This document shows, piece by piece, positions 30,367 through 39,397 of a stretch of DNA of 64,000 nt. This DNA is from Saccharothrix sp. (GTDB lineage Bacteria; Actinomycetota; Actinomycetes; Mycobacteriales; Pseudonocardiaceae). The notes under the pieces are model-generated. The model ran no database searches and was not told the origin of the DNA. It saw only the letters and a program-made list of their open reading frames with translations. The DNA lies in assembly GCF_031180885.1 (NCBI RefSeq), contig NZ_JAPSLK010000009.1, forward strand, positions 10,115 through 74,114, given 5' to 3'. The position numbers were made by a program, and so were the translations under genes. Each line of letters opens with the position of its first letter. Within the stretch, counting starts at the first letter, position 1.

Positions 30367-30813
30367 ATGGCCAGGGGATCCCGACGTCAAGGCCCGTCGA
30401 GGCGGCGCAGGCGCGACCGCCACGGACGGGGCCTGCGCGGCCCGCTGTACCCGGCCACGCTGCCCGCGGCCCGCAGCCGTGCGGAACGCTTCGACGCCTT
30501 GGTCCTGGAGGCCCTGGAGCCCATCGAGGCCCGCTGGCGCACGGAGCTGACCCAGCTGGACGTGGCGGTGGACGACGTCCCGGACGTCCAGGCCTCGTCG
30601 GACGACGGCGACGTGGTCGAGGACGGCAACGTCCCCCTGGCCCGCCTCCTCCCGGCCGGCACGGACCGCCGCGCCCGCATCGTCCTCTACCGGCGGCCGT
30701 TGGAGGCCCGCGCCAAGGACGGCGCGGACCTGGCCGACCTGGTCCACGACGTGCTGGTCGAGCAGGTCGCGAACTACCTGGGCCTCGACCCGGACGTGAT
30801 CGACGGCGAGTAG
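30367..30813 (+). CDS. DUF1025 / zincin-like family protein, degenerate motif
   Basis: A 148-residue member of the metallopeptidase-like DUF1025 family (Rv3259 type). The basic N-terminus RGSRRQGPSRRRRRDRHGRG is followed by the family core RFDALVLEALEPIEARW and VLYRRPLEARA. Where relatives carry an HExxH zinc motif near the C-terminus, this protein reads LVEQVANYLGLD. Only the Glu remains, so peptidase activity is doubtful. In-frame GTGs at 30361 and 30364 are alternative starts. TAACCT lies about 8 bases before 30361, so leaderless transcription is possible. Confidence 0.8.
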   Translation: MARGSRRQGPSRRRRRDRHGRGLRGPLYPATLPAARSRAERFDALVLEALEPIEARWRTELTQLDVAVDDVPDVQASSDDGDVVEDGNVPLARLLPAGTDRRARIVLYRRPLEARAKDGADLADLVHDVLVEQVANYLGLDPDVIDGE

Positions 30814-30820
30814 CCGGGGG

Positions 30821-33800
30821 TCACGCCCGGCGGCGGGACGGGATCGCGGTCAGGGCGGTGAACAAGGCTGCGGCGGCCTGTACCAGCAACAACAGTTCCC
30901 GCAGGGTGCTGGACGCCTCGACCCGCACCTCGGACGCGGTCGCCGGCACCGGCACCCCCACCAGGTGGCCCCAGGCCCGCACCACAGCCACCGGCCGCCC
31001 GTCCACGGTCGCCGACCACCCCGGCTCCTCGTCCGCCGCGACCACCAGCAACCGCCCCTCCGGCCCCTCCGACACCCGCACCCCCACCTCCGGCGGAGCC
31101 GACTCGACGGGAGCGATCCCCGGCACGCCCAGCGAGTCCGGCGGCGTCCCACCCGTCCGGGCGCGCCGAGCCAGCTCCGGGGACAGCAGCACGGCGTTCC
31201 CCGCCGCCAACTGGACCCGGTACACCGGCCGCCCGTCGGACATCGGCGGCGCGACCGCGACCAGGTCACCCACCGCGTCCCGCAGCCGTTGCCCCGACGC
31301 CCGGTCCTCCGTCACCACGAACGCCACGCCCGACGCCGCCGCGTGGGCCAACGCCGCCCGAGCCGCCCGCGGCTCCCCGCCGACCAGGTCCCGGTGCCAC
31401 CGGTCCAGCCGGGACGCCGCCCCGGGCACCGGCACGATGTCGTCGTCGCCGAACGCGGGCATCCGCCCGGCCACCTGCCGCGTGGGCGTCCCGAGCACCA
31501 GCACCGACCGACCGGTCCGGGGCAGTTCCTGCGCCACGGTCGACGGCAGCCGGGCCGCCGACGCGGTCAACGGACCGGTCCGCATCCCGAGGAACCCGCA
31601 GCACGCCAGCGCCGCCACCGCGACCACCCCGGCCAGCGCGAAGACCCGTTCGAAGGCCAACGGCCGGGCATCGCGCCGACAGGCCGCCAGCACCACCCAC
31701 AGCAACCCCCACGACGCGACCACCAGCGGCGCACCGGTCCAGCCCCGCTCCGCCGACCCGCCCCCGATCGGCGACACCTCGACCGTCCGCAGCACGATCA
31801 CCGACAGCCCGGCCCCGACGACCACCACCAGCCCGGGCACCATCGCCCGCGAGAACCGCGACACCATGGCGACCAGCGCGAACAGCACCACCAGCCCACC
31901 GACGAACGGCAGCGCCCCCGGCCCACCCGGCCGCAACGCCAGCAGATCCCACACCGCGACCGGCTCGGACGGCATGAACGCGCCCACCCCGTGCAGCACG
32001 ATCGACGGGTCCCGCAGGACCACCGCCGGCCACGGCATCAGCAACGCCATCGGCAGCAGCACCACGATGAACAGCCCGGCCACCCGCCGCCGCCCGTCGC
32101 CGACCCGCCCCGGCAGCGCGACGAACCCGACGAGCGCCCCCACCGCCACCAAGGCGTGCACAAGAGGCGAAAAAGCACCGACCACGGCCAGCCCCAGCGC
32201 GGTCCCCGACGCCACCGGCAGCCACGACGTCCCCGAGCCGCCCCGCAGCACCGCCAGCACCCCGGCGAACACCGCCGGCAGCAGCACGTGGACCACGACG
32301 ACGTCCAGCCGTCCCTGGCTCACCGCCGACGTCGCCGCCGGGGCCAGCGCGTACGCCGCCGCCACCACCGCCCGCACCGGCCGCCGCACGGGCAGCCGGC
32401 GCGTCGCCACGTAGGCCGACAGCCCGGCGAGCGGCGCGTTGCCGATCAACAGCAGCGCCACCGCGACCGCCGGACCGCCGACCAGCACGCCCAACGTCCC
32501 CAGCACCGCCAGGGCCGCCGGCGCGGGAGCCGACGTGCCGCCCGCCACCGGGTGCCACGCCGCCAGGTACTCCGACCACACCTCGGCCAGCGACGGCACC
32601 GGCAGCAGCCGCCCACCGGACAGGTCCAACCCGATCCGCGACGCGTTCGCCAAGACGCCGAAGACGACCAGGCCGAGCACCAGCACCAGCGGCGGACCCA
32701 GCACGAGCGACCACAGCATCCGCGCCCGGTCGACCTCGACGAACACCACGGACCCGCCGCGCGGCACCGGCGACGGCCGCGGGCGCGGCGACGGGCGCAA
32801 CGAGCCCCGCACCGGCGCCTCCACCGGCACCGTCGTCGCCGGCCGGCGCAACCCGCCGGTCACCCGCACCGGCCGCCGCCGCGACAGCACACCCGCGGGC
32901 AGCGCGGACGGGCCGACCACCCGACGCTCCACTTCGGACGGTGGCGACCACGCGACCGGCCGGACATCGTCCTCCGGCAACCGCCCCAGCGCCGCGTCGG
33001 CCTCGACCCGCCGCCGGATCAGGTACGCCGACGCACCCCGAACCGCGTTGCGCAGCCTCGTGATCCGCGTCGTGAACAGCCCGCGCACCACGCCCTTGTC
33101 GGGTCGTGCCGCACGGGCCGCGCGCAACCCGGCGCGTCCACCCAGGACGTACCCGACCGCGCCCAACTCCCCGCGCGCATCGGAAAACCGCCGCACCACA
33201 AGGAAACCCAGCGCGCGCAGCAACCCCAGCACCGCGAGCCTCGGCACGCCCCACAGGAACGCCAAGCCACCGCAGTTGACCAGGAACGTCCGCAGGCCGT
33301 GCGCCCGGTCGACGCCGCGCAGCAACGGCCCCGGCCGGGCCACGGCCGCGTCGAGCTTGCGCATCCCCCGCGAGACCGCCCGCACGTGCCGCATCCGCGC
33401 GACCGGGACCGACAGCACGAGGTGCCCGGCGCGGTTGGCGCGCCAGCCGAAGTCGATGTCGTCGCGCAGCAGCGGCAGCTCCCGGTCGTAGCCGCCCAGC
33501 GACTCCCACGCCGTGCGCCGGATCAGCGAGCCCGCGGACGGCACCGCCAGCGCCTCCGTGCTCTGCTGGAACGACCCGGCGAACTCCACGCCGCCGATGC
33601 CGGTCTGCCGGTGCCCGGACGAGTCGGTGGACAGCCCCGCCTCGACCACCAGCCGCGGGTCGGCCCAGTCCAGGCTCAACGGGCCCAGCACCGCCGCGGA
33701 CGGCGACACCTCGGCCGCGGTCAGCAGCAGGGACAGGCAGTCCGGGTCGGGCGCGCAGTCGTCGTGCAGCAGCCACAGCCAGGCGCCCGGGTCGCCCCAC

Positions 33801-34087
33801 CGCTCCACCGCGTGGTCGACGGCCGCGTGCACCGCCTCGGCGAACCCGGTGCCGCGGGGCAGGGTCAAGATCCCGTCTATCACCCGATCGGGACCAACCG
33901 CGGCCTCGGCGAGGATCTTCGGCGTGCGGTCGAGGGACCCGGTGTCGACGGCGATCACGTGCCGCGGCCGGGGGCGCTGCCGGCGCAGCGCGGACAAGGC
34001 CGTGCCCAGCCACTGGTCGCCGTCGTGGCACACCAGCACGGCGAGCACGGGCGCGGTGCGCAGCCGTGGAGTGGCGCCGCTCGTCAA
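30821..34087 (-). CDS. Large membrane glycosyltransferase, GT2 family
   Basis: A 1088-residue integral membrane enzyme. The N-terminal GT2 domain (about 10-290) has VLAVLVCHDGDQWLGTALSA, VIAVDTGSLDRTP, LWLLHDDCAPDPD (Asp motif) and LLRDDIDFGWR (catalytic-type ED/DD). A basic Pro/Arg-rich linker (about 300-450) follows, then about a dozen membrane segments up to residue 870. An extracytoplasmic C-terminal domain and a final TM precede the basic tail SRRRA. The start is TTG with GGGAG six bases upstream. It lies between DUF1025 and whiB2, as in other actinobacteria. The acceptor is unknown; an envelope polysaccharide is likely. Confidence 0.88.
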   Translation of the reverse strand: MTSGATPRLRTAPVLAVLVCHDGDQWLGTALSALRRQRPRPRHVIAVDTGSLDRTPKILAEAAVGPDRVIDGILTLPRGTGFAEAVHAAVDHAVERWGDPGAWLWLLHDDCAPDPDCLSLLLTAAEVSPSAAVLGPLSLDWADPRLVVEAGLSTDSSGHRQTGIGGVEFAGSFQQSTEALAVPSAGSLIRRTAWESLGGYDRELPLLRDDIDFGWRANRAGHLVLSVPVARMRHVRAVSRGMRKLDAAVARPGPLLRGVDRAHGLRTFLVNCGGLAFLWGVPRLAVLGLLRALGFLVVRRFSDARGELGAVGYVLGGRAGLRAARAARPDKGVVRGLFTTRITRLRNAVRGASAYLIRRRVEADAALGRLPEDDVRPVAWSPPSEVERRVVGPSALPAGVLSRRRPVRVTGGLRRPATTVPVEAPVRGSLRPSPRPRPSPVPRGGSVVFVEVDRARMLWSLVLGPPLVLVLGLVVFGVLANASRIGLDLSGGRLLPVPSLAEVWSEYLAAWHPVAGGTSAPAPAALAVLGTLGVLVGGPAVAVALLLIGNAPLAGLSAYVATRRLPVRRPVRAVVAAAYALAPAATSAVSQGRLDVVVVHVLLPAVFAGVLAVLRGGSGTSWLPVASGTALGLAVVGAFSPLVHALVAVGALVGFVALPGRVGDGRRRVAGLFIVVLLPMALLMPWPAVVLRDPSIVLHGVGAFMPSEPVAVWDLLALRPGGPGALPFVGGLVVLFALVAMVSRFSRAMVPGLVVVVGAGLSVIVLRTVEVSPIGGGSAERGWTGAPLVVASWGLLWVVLAACRRDARPLAFERVFALAGVVAVAALACCGFLGMRTGPLTASAARLPSTVAQELPRTGRSVLVLGTPTRQVAGRMPAFGDDDIVPVPGAASRLDRWHRDLVGGEPRAARAALAHAAASGVAFVVTEDRASGQRLRDAVGDLVAVAPPMSDGRPVYRVQLAAGNAVLLSPELARRARTGGTPPDSLGVPGIAPVESAPPEVGVRVSEGPEGRLLVVAADEEPGWSATVDGRPVAVVRAWGHLVGVPVPATASEVRVEASSTLRELLLLVQAAAALFTALTAIPSRRRA

Positions 34088-34152
34088 GTGCCGCTCCCGT
34101 CCGTCCGACTACCCGTGGGACGACACGGTAGGCCAGGGCACCGCGCGGACGA

Positions 34153-34461
34153 TCACACGGCGCGCTTTTTGAGCTTCCTCCGCTCCCGCTCGGACAACCC
34201 GCCCCAGATCCCGAAGCGCTCGTCGTGCTGCAGCGCGTACTCCAGGCACTCGGAGCGCACCTCGCAGCCCAGGCAGATCCGCTTGGCCTCGCGCGTCGAG
34301 CCGCCCTTCTCCGGGAAGAACGCCTCCGGGTCGGTCTGCGCGCACAGGGCGCGCTCCTGCCAGTCCTGCTCGTCGGTCGCGTCGAAGAGTTCCGTGAACA
34401 CCACCGACTCCCGCGCCGGCGCGTCCCCGTCCACGTCACGACCCCCGTCGAATTCCCGCAT
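34153..34461 (-). CDS. whiB2: WhiB-family Fe-S regulator (WhiB2 type)
   Basis: A 102-residue Wbl protein. Four cluster-ligand cysteines are in RALCAQ and CLGCEVRSEC, followed by the GIWGG turn and the basic C-terminal DNA-binding region RERRKLKKR. Wbl proteins bind a 4Fe-4S cluster and usually act with the principal sigma factor; the WhiB2/WhmD/WhiB branch is linked to septation. The ATG at 34461 is chosen for AGGAGG eight bases upstream; the frame is open much further. The whiB2-fbiA neighbourhood matches mycobacteria. Confidence 0.95.
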   Translation of the reverse strand: MREFDGGRDVDGDAPARESVVFTELFDATDEQDWQERALCAQTDPEAFFPEKGGSTREAKRICLGCEVRSECLEYALQHDERFGIWGGLSERERRKLKKRAV

Positions 34462-34539
34462 ACCGTCCGCCTCCTCGCCTTCCGCTCTCCCCGGTTGGCG
34501 GACACCACTCGCCGTCCCCACAACGACGAATGACACCGA

Positions 34540-34560
34540 TGTGATTACACCTGTGTCACA
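34540..34560 (-). promoter_or_regulatory. Dyad upstream of whiB2
   Basis: A 21-base stretch with outer TGTGA/TCACA halves and an inner ACAC-CT-GTGT palindrome lies about 80 bases before the whiB2 start, in an A/T-richer patch. It could be an operator for WhiB2 control. The TGTGA spacing (11) is wrong for a standard Crp site. The rest of 34462-34735 shows no gene. Confidence 0.35.
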
Positions 34561-34735
34561 ACACCCGGTCAAGCCGAGTCCACAGGAAGGGGGATATTCG
34601 ATCGATCGGCGGGAATAACCTTGACTCGCAGCACAGACGGTGATTCGCGCGGCACGCGGAGCGACCAGGACGCCCCGATCGGCCGAACCCAGCCTGCCTT
34701 GTCGACCACCGGTGGGGGAAGGCCACACTGGTGGG

Positions 34736-35503
34736 GTGAAGCGATCAGCGGTGCGACCCAGTCCACTGTTCCTCGGCCTGCTCGCGATCACGGTGGCAGG
34801 CGCCGTGCTGACCTTGTTCGGCAACCCCGAATCCCCGATCGACGACCCCCTGGTGATCGCCGGCACCGTGCTGTTCGTGCTCGGCGGCTGGGCGGTTTCC
34901 CTGTGCCTGCACGAGTTCGGGCACGCGGTCGTCGCCTACCGCGGCGGCGACTACGCGGTGAAATCGCGCGGTTACCTGACGCTGGACATCCGGCACTACA
35001 CCGATCCGATCATGTCGCTGGTGCTGCCGCTGGTGCTGCTGGCGTTCGGCGGCATCCCGCTGCCCGGCGGCGCGGTGTGGATCAACCACCACGCCCTGCG
35101 CAACAAGCGGGTCGAGTCGCTGGTGTCGCTGGCGGGACCGGTGAGCAACCTGGTGCTGGGCGCGTTGCTGAGCCTGGCGGTGCTGCTGTTCCAGCCGCCA
35201 CCCGGGCTCTCCGCCGCGCTGTCGTACCTGGCGCTGCTGCAGATCTTGGCGTTCGTGCTGAACATCCTGCCGGTGCCGGGCCTGGACGGGTGGGGCGTGA
35301 TCGAGCCGTGGATGTCCTACCAGGCGCAGCAGTTCGGGGCGAAGGCCCGGCCGTGGGCGCCGCTGGTGCTGTTCGCGGTGCTGCTGGCGTTCCCGGCGAT
35401 CGCGGCGATCTTCTTCGACCTGTCCTACACGGTGTTCGGGCTGGTCGGCGGCGAGCCGCTGTGGGCCGGGCTCGGTCAGGGCGCGTTCATGTTCTGGCGC
35501 TGA
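34736..35503 (+). CDS. Site-2 protease family membrane metalloprotease (M50)
   Basis: A 255-residue membrane protein with about six hydrophobic segments. The zinc site HEFGHAVVAY is in the second segment, and the third ligand region is NILPVPGLDGWGVIEP (NxxPxxxLDG type). This fits a compact M50 intramembrane protease. GTG at 34736 is chosen; upstream codons in the frame lack hydrophobic or conserved features. It lies between whiB2 and fbiA, an insertion relative to the mycobacterial order. Substrate unknown; anti-sigma factors are common targets of the family. Confidence 0.88.
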   Translation: MKRSAVRPSPLFLGLLAITVAGAVLTLFGNPESPIDDPLVIAGTVLFVLGGWAVSLCLHEFGHAVVAYRGGDYAVKSRGYLTLDIRHYTDPIMSLVLPLVLLAFGGIPLPGGAVWINHHALRNKRVESLVSLAGPVSNLVLGALLSLAVLLFQPPPGLSAALSYLALLQILAFVLNILPVPGLDGWGVIEPWMSYQAQQFGAKARPWAPLVLFAVLLAFPAIAAIFFDLSYTVFGLVGGEPLWAGLGQGAFMFWR

Positions 35504-35566
35504 CTCGCCCCGGTAGTTCAGCGCTGAGTGCGGGCCGTTGTGGCCCCGGTGGGAGGATGGCGTCCC

Positions 35567-36532
35567 GTGAAGGTCGTCGTACTGGTGGGAGGGGTGGGCG
35601 GGGCTCGGTTCCTCGTCGGCCTCAAGTCGTTGTTGGGTGCCCCTGAGCACGAGGTCACCGCGGTGGTGAACACCGGTGACGACGTGTGGATGCACGGGTT
35701 GCGGATCACCCCCGACCTGGACACCTGCATGTACACCCTGGGGGGTGGGATCGACGTCGAGCGCGGCTGGGGTCGCGCGGACGAGTCCTGGACGGTCAAG
35801 GAGGAGCTGGCGAAGTACGGCGCGGAGCCGACGTGGTTCGGCCTCGGCGACCGGGACATCGCCACGCACCTGGTGCGCACCCGGATGCTCCGCGCGGGTT
35901 ACCCCCTGTCGGCCGTGGTGGAGGCGCTGTGCCACCGCTGGCAGCCGGGTGTGCGGCTGCTGCCGATGTCCGACGACCGGGTCGAGACCCACGTGGTCGT
36001 GTCGGAGGGCGACGAGACCCGGGCGATCCACTTCCAGGAGTGGTGGGTGCGGCACCGGGCGTCGCTGCCGGCGCAGTCGTTCGCGTCGGTCGGCGCGGAG
36101 ACCGCGACCGCCGCGCCCGGCGTGGTGGACGCGATCCTGGAGGCGGACGCGGTGCTGCTGGCGCCGTCCAACCCGGTGGTGAGCGTCGGGACGATCCTGG
36201 CCGTGCCGGGCATCCGGGACGCGCTGCGCAAGACCGAGGCCGGCGTGGTGGGCCTGTCCCCGATCATCGGCGGCAAGCCGCTGCGCGGGATGGCGGACGC
36301 GTGCCTGACCGCGATCGGCGTGGAGACGTCGGCGGAGGCGGTGGGCCGGCTCTACGGGTCGCGCAAGACCACCGAGGGCGGCGTGCTGGACGGGTGGCTG
36401 GTGCACACCGGCGACCGGTGCGACGTGCCCGGTGTGGCGGTGCGCGCGGTGCCGCTGCTGATGTCCGATGTGGACGCCACCGCGGCGATGGCCCGCGCGG
36501 CGCTGGAACTGGCCGGTGTGTCCGTTGGCTGA
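35567..36532 (+). CDS. fbiA: 2-phospho-L-lactate transferase-type enzyme FbiA (CofD)
   Basis: A 321-residue enzyme that joins the phospholactyl/phosphoenolpyruvyl moiety to the deazaflavin Fo in coenzyme F420 synthesis. The N-terminal nucleotide-binding turn is [15 protein letters not shown]. Further signatures are [50 protein letters not shown] and [17 protein letters not shown] at 35567 follows GGAGG by ten bases. It overlaps the fbiB start, forming the fbiA-fbiB-nudix operon. Confidence 0.96.
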   Translation: MKVVVLVGGVGGARFLVGLKSLLGAPEHEVTAVVNTGDDVWMHGLRITPDLDTCMYTLGGGIDVERGWGRADESWTVKEELAKYGAEPTWFGLGDRDIATHLVRTRMLRAGYPLSAVVEALCHRWQPGVRLLPMSDDRVETHVVVSEGDETRAIHFQEWWVRHRASLPAQSFASVGAETATAAPGVVDAILEADAVLLAPSNPVVSVGTILAVPGIRDALRKTEAGVVGLSPIIGGKPLRGMADACLTAIGVETSAEAVGRLYGSRKTTEGGVLDGWLVHTGDRCDVPGVAVRAVPLLMSDVDATAAMARAALELAGVSVG

Positions 36533-37859
36533 CCACGCTTCCGCCGGGGCCGTGACGATCCTGCCGGTGCCCGGGTTGCCGGAGTTCCGCCCCGGCGACG
36601 ACCTGGCGGGCGCCATCGCGTCCGCCGCGCCCTGGCTGGAGTCCGGGGACGTGGTCGTGGTGACCAGCAAGGTGCTGTCCAAAGTGGAGGGTCGGCTGGT
36701 GTCCGTGCCGACCGACCCCGAGCAGCGGGACGCGGTGCGCCGGTCGTACGTCGAGGCGGAGGCGGTGCGCGTGCTCGCCCGCCGCGGGCGGACGCTGATC
36801 ACCGAGAACAAGCTCGGCGTGGTGCAGGCGGCCTCCGGGGTCGACGCGTCGAACGTGGCCGGCGACGAGATCGCGTTGCTGCCGGTGGACCCGGACGGGT
36901 CGGCGTCGGCGCTGCGGGCGGCGCTGAACAAGGGGTTGGGCGTCGAGGTGGCGGTCGTGGTGACCGACACCATGGGCCGGGCGTGGCGGGTCGGGCAGAC
37001 CGACTCGGCGATCGGCGCGTCCGGGCTGGCGGTGCTGCACCGGTACGCGGGGTCGGTGGACGCCCAGGGCAACGAGCTGGTGGTGACCGAGGTGGCGCTG
37101 GCCGACGAAGTCGCCGCCGCGGCGGACCTGGTGAAGGGCAAGCTCGGCGCGGTGCCGGTGGCCGTGGTCCGGGGCCTGGCGCCGGTGGACGACGGGTCGT
37201 CCGCGCGGGACCTGGTGCGGCCGATCGAGGACGACATGTTCCGGCTGGGCGTCGACGAGGCGGTGGCGCAGGGGCGGGCCGAGGCGGTGCTGGTGCGCCG
37301 GTCCGTGCGGTCGTTCACGGCCGACCCGGTGGACGCGTCCGTGCTGCGCAGGGCGGTGGGCGCGGCCCTGACCGCTCCCGCGCCGCACCACACGCGCCCG
37401 GTGCGGTTCGTGCACCTGCGGGCTCGTCGGGTGGCCCTGCTGGACGCCATGCTGGCGCGCTGGCAGGCCGACCTGCGGGCCGACGGGTGGTCCGAGGAGC
37501 GCATCGCCAAGCGGGTGGCGCGCGGCGACTTCCTGCGCGACGCGCCGGAGATCGTGCTGCCGTTCCTGGTGGCCGAGGGCGCGCACAGCTACCCGGACCC
37601 GGCGCGGACGGCGGCGGAGCACACCATGTTCACCATCGCGGGAGGCGCGGCCGTGCAGGGCCTGCTGGTGGCGCTGGCGGCCGAGGGCCTGGGCTCGTGC
37701 TGGGTGTCGTCGACGATCTTCTGCCCCGAGGTGGTCCGGGACGTGCTGGACCTGCCGGACACGTGGGAGCCGCTGGGCGCGGTGGCGGTGGGCCACCCGG
37801 TCGAGCCGTTGACCCCGCGCCCGCCGCGCGGTGTCGAGGAAGGGTTCGTGGAGCTGTGA
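36516..37859 (+). CDS. fbiB: F420 gamma-glutamyl ligase FbiB (CofE + FMN-binding domain)
   Basis: A 447-residue bifunctional protein. The N-terminal CofE domain (about 10-245) adds glutamates to F420: [52 protein letters not shown]. The C-terminal nitroreductase-like FMN domain (about 250-447) has [16 protein letters not shown] and [10 protein letters not shown]. Length equals the mycobacterial protein. The GTG at 36516 is the best start; a TTG at 36525 is also possible. Its end overlaps the Nudix start as GTGA. A motif TCCAAAGTGGA is at 36678. Confidence 0.96.
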   Translation: MCPLADHASAGAVTILPVPGLPEFRPGDDLAGAIASAAPWLESGDVVVVTSKVLSKVEGRLVSVPTDPEQRDAVRRSYVEAEAVRVLARRGRTLITENKLGVVQAASGVDASNVAGDEIALLPVDPDGSASALRAALNKGLGVEVAVVVTDTMGRAWRVGQTDSAIGASGLAVLHRYAGSVDAQGNELVVTEVALADEVAAAADLVKGKLGAVPVAVVRGLAPVDDGSSARDLVRPIEDDMFRLGVDEAVAQGRAEAVLVRRSVRSFTADPVDASVLRRAVGAALTAPAPHHTRPVRFVHLRARRVALLDAMLARWQADLRADGWSEERIAKRVARGDFLRDAPEIVLPFLVAEGAHSYPDPARTAAEHTMFTIAGGAAVQGLLVALAAEGLGSCWVSSTIFCPEVVRDVLDLPDTWEPLGAVAVGHPVEPLTPRPPRGVEEGFVEL

Positions 37860-38467
37860 GCCTGCACGCGGACGCGGTGGACGTGTTGACGGCGTGGCGG
37901 CCCGTTCAGCGGGAGCAGGAGGCCCTGCGCCAGGCGTACCTGGGCTTCCTGGCGGCCCGCCCGGACGGGTGCGAGCGGTCGTGCGAGCCGGGGCACATCA
38001 CCGCGTCCGCGCTGGTGGTCGACGCGGCCGGTGAGCGCACGCTGTTGACGCTGCACCCGCGGGTGGGCCGGTGGTTGCAGTTGGGCGGGCACTGCGAGCC
38101 GTCCGACGAGACGCTGGCCGGGGCGGCGCTGCGGGAGGCCACGGAGGAGAGCGGCATCGAGGGCCTGACCATCGACCCGACGCCGATCCACTTGGACGTG
38201 CACCCGATCACGTGCTCGCTGGGTGTTCCCACCAGGCACTTCGACGTGCGGTTCCTGGTGCGCGCGCCGATCGACGCCGCTCCGGTTCGCAGCGAAGAGT
38301 CCGTCGACCTCCAGTGGTGGCCGCTGGACGCGATGCCGTCGAACGTCGACGACCTGCATCCGATGGTTGCTGCTGCTGTGTCGCGGGGCGCCGCCTCCGG
38401 CGTCGCGGGCGAGGCCGCCGGGAAGTCGGCTCGTCGCGCCGCGTTCCCCGCCGATCGACAAGCGTGA
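37856..38467 (+). CDS. Nudix hydrolase
   Basis: A 203-residue Nudix hydrolase. The Nudix box spans [18 protein letters not shown] plus TEESGIEG, matching Gx5Ex7REUxEExGU. An N-terminal helical extension (about 1-45) precedes it. Start GTG overlaps the fbiB stop. The last 20 or so residues ([20 protein letters not shown]) are encoded by palindromic element B, so the natural C-terminus was probably shorter and has been extended by the repeat. Substrate unknown; its place after fbiB suggests a role near F420 or flavin nucleotides (inference). Confidence 0.9.
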   Translation: MSLHADAVDVLTAWRPVQREQEALRQAYLGFLAARPDGCERSCEPGHITASALVVDAAGERTLLTLHPRVGRWLQLGGHCEPSDETLAGAALREATEESGIEGLTIDPTPIHLDVHPITCSLGVPTRHFDVRFLVRAPIDAAPVRSEESVDLQWWPLDAMPSNVDDLHPMVAAAVSRGAASGVAGEAAGKSARRAAFPADRQA

Positions 38468-38507
38468 TCGTCGGGGAACGCGACGCGACAAGCCGACGCG
38501 GCCTCGC
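38409..38507. repeat. Long palindromic element, copy B
   Basis: Nearly perfect inverted repeat of 99 bp. Outer arms are gcgaggccgc/gcggcctcgc and inner arms run gtcggct...ccgatc against gatcgt...agccgac, around a loop gacaagcgt. It covers the end of the Nudix gene and stops 2 bp before the end of the convergent DNA glycosylase gene. In reverse orientation it matches copy A (15925-15997). A bidirectional terminator function is plausible here. Confidence 0.88.
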
Positions 38508-38509
38508 GC

Positions 38510-39397
38510 TCAGATCGCGCGGTAGTCGCGCGGCGAGAAGCGGGGCGCGAAGCGGGGCTTGCGGGCGCCCGAAAGTTCCACGTACCGGACCGCCCGGTGG
38601 CGCTGGGGCGAGTAGGGCGCGAGCACCTCGGCCATCCCGTCGTCGTCCAGCGGGCGGCCCAGCAGGGCCCAACCCACCAGACCGGCGAGGTGGAAGTCGC
38701 CGAAGCTCACCGCGTCCGCGTCGCCCCACACCCGCTGCGCCACCTCGGCCGCCGTCCACACCCCGATACCGGGCACCTTGCACAGCAGCGCCCGGCCGGC
38801 CTCGCCGCGCAACTCGGCCGCGTTCTCCAGCCGGTGCGCGACCTGCGCGGCGGCGATCAGGGCACGGCGGCGCGCGCCGTCCACGCCCGCCTTGTGCCAC
38901 TCCCAGTCGTTGATCGACAGCACCGCCCGGGGCGTGGGCGGCACGAACATCCCGGTCGCCGGTCCCGGCGCGGGGGTGCCGAAGCGGCGGCACAACTGCG
39001 CGTAGGACCGGTGCGCCTCGATCGCGGTCACCTTCTGCTCCAGCACCGCCGGCAGCAGGCAGTCCCACACCCGCCCGGTGGACCCCAGGCGCACGCCCGG
39101 GAACCGGCGTCGGGTCTCGGCGATCAGCGGGTGGTGGCTCTCGAACGCGGCGTCGTCGTCCTGCGCGCCCAGCAGCGCGGGCAGGCCGTCCAGCAGCCAC
39201 TCCGCGCCTTCGCCAAACGCTTGCGCCTCGACCGCGTCCGAGCGCGTGATGTGCAGCGTGCCCGGCCCGACCGGAGTGTTCGCGGTCAGCCAGACCCCGC
39301 CGACCGCGCGGAACGCGACGTCACCGGGTCCCCGCCGGAGGGGGCCGAGGACGGCGCCCACGTCCAGCGGGAAGTCCGGCCGCCACGTCCTACGCAT
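38510..39397 (-). CDS. DNA-3-methyladenine glycosylase-like (HhH-GPD) protein
   Basis: A 295-residue base-excision repair glycosylase of the AlkA-like HhH-GPD superfamily. The helix-hairpin-helix is CKVPGIGVWTAAEVAQRVWG and the catalytic Asp lies in AVSFGDFHLAGLVGWALL. The N-terminal part forms a TATA-box-like domain. No Fe-S cysteines are seen. The ATG at 39397 overlaps the stop of manC by 8 bp. It ends next to palindrome B, facing the Nudix gene. Confidence 0.9.
   Translation of the reverse strand: MRRTWRPDFPLDVGAVLGPLRRGPGDVAFRAVGGVWLTANTPVGPGTLHITRSDAVEAQAFGEGAEWLLDGLPALLGAQDDDAAFESHHPLIAETRRRFPGVRLGSTGRVWDCLLPAVLEQKVTAIEAHRSYAQLCRRFGTPAPGPATGMFVPPTPRAVLSINDWEWHKAGVDGARRRALIAAAQVAHRLENAAELRGEAGRALLCKVPGIGVWTAAEVAQRVWGDADAVSFGDFHLAGLVGWALLGRPLDDDGMAEVLAPYSPQRHRAVRYVELSGARKPRFAPRFSPRDYRAI

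Noticed and set aside
34598..34616. Possible third copy of the long palindrome (tcgatcggcgggaa word)
   Set aside because: Only about 14 bases match and the other arm is missing; may be chance.
30965..34618. A 1217-residue plus-strand frame and a 1085-residue minus frame over the membrane glycosyltransferase
   Set aside because: Arg/Pro/His-rich shadow proteins; the 1088-residue frame has clear GT2 motifs and membrane segments.
38208..39200. Minus-strand frame spanning palindrome B and the glycosylase
   Set aside because: Arg/Pro/Gly-rich shadow in the wrong frame of a clear HhH-GPD gene.
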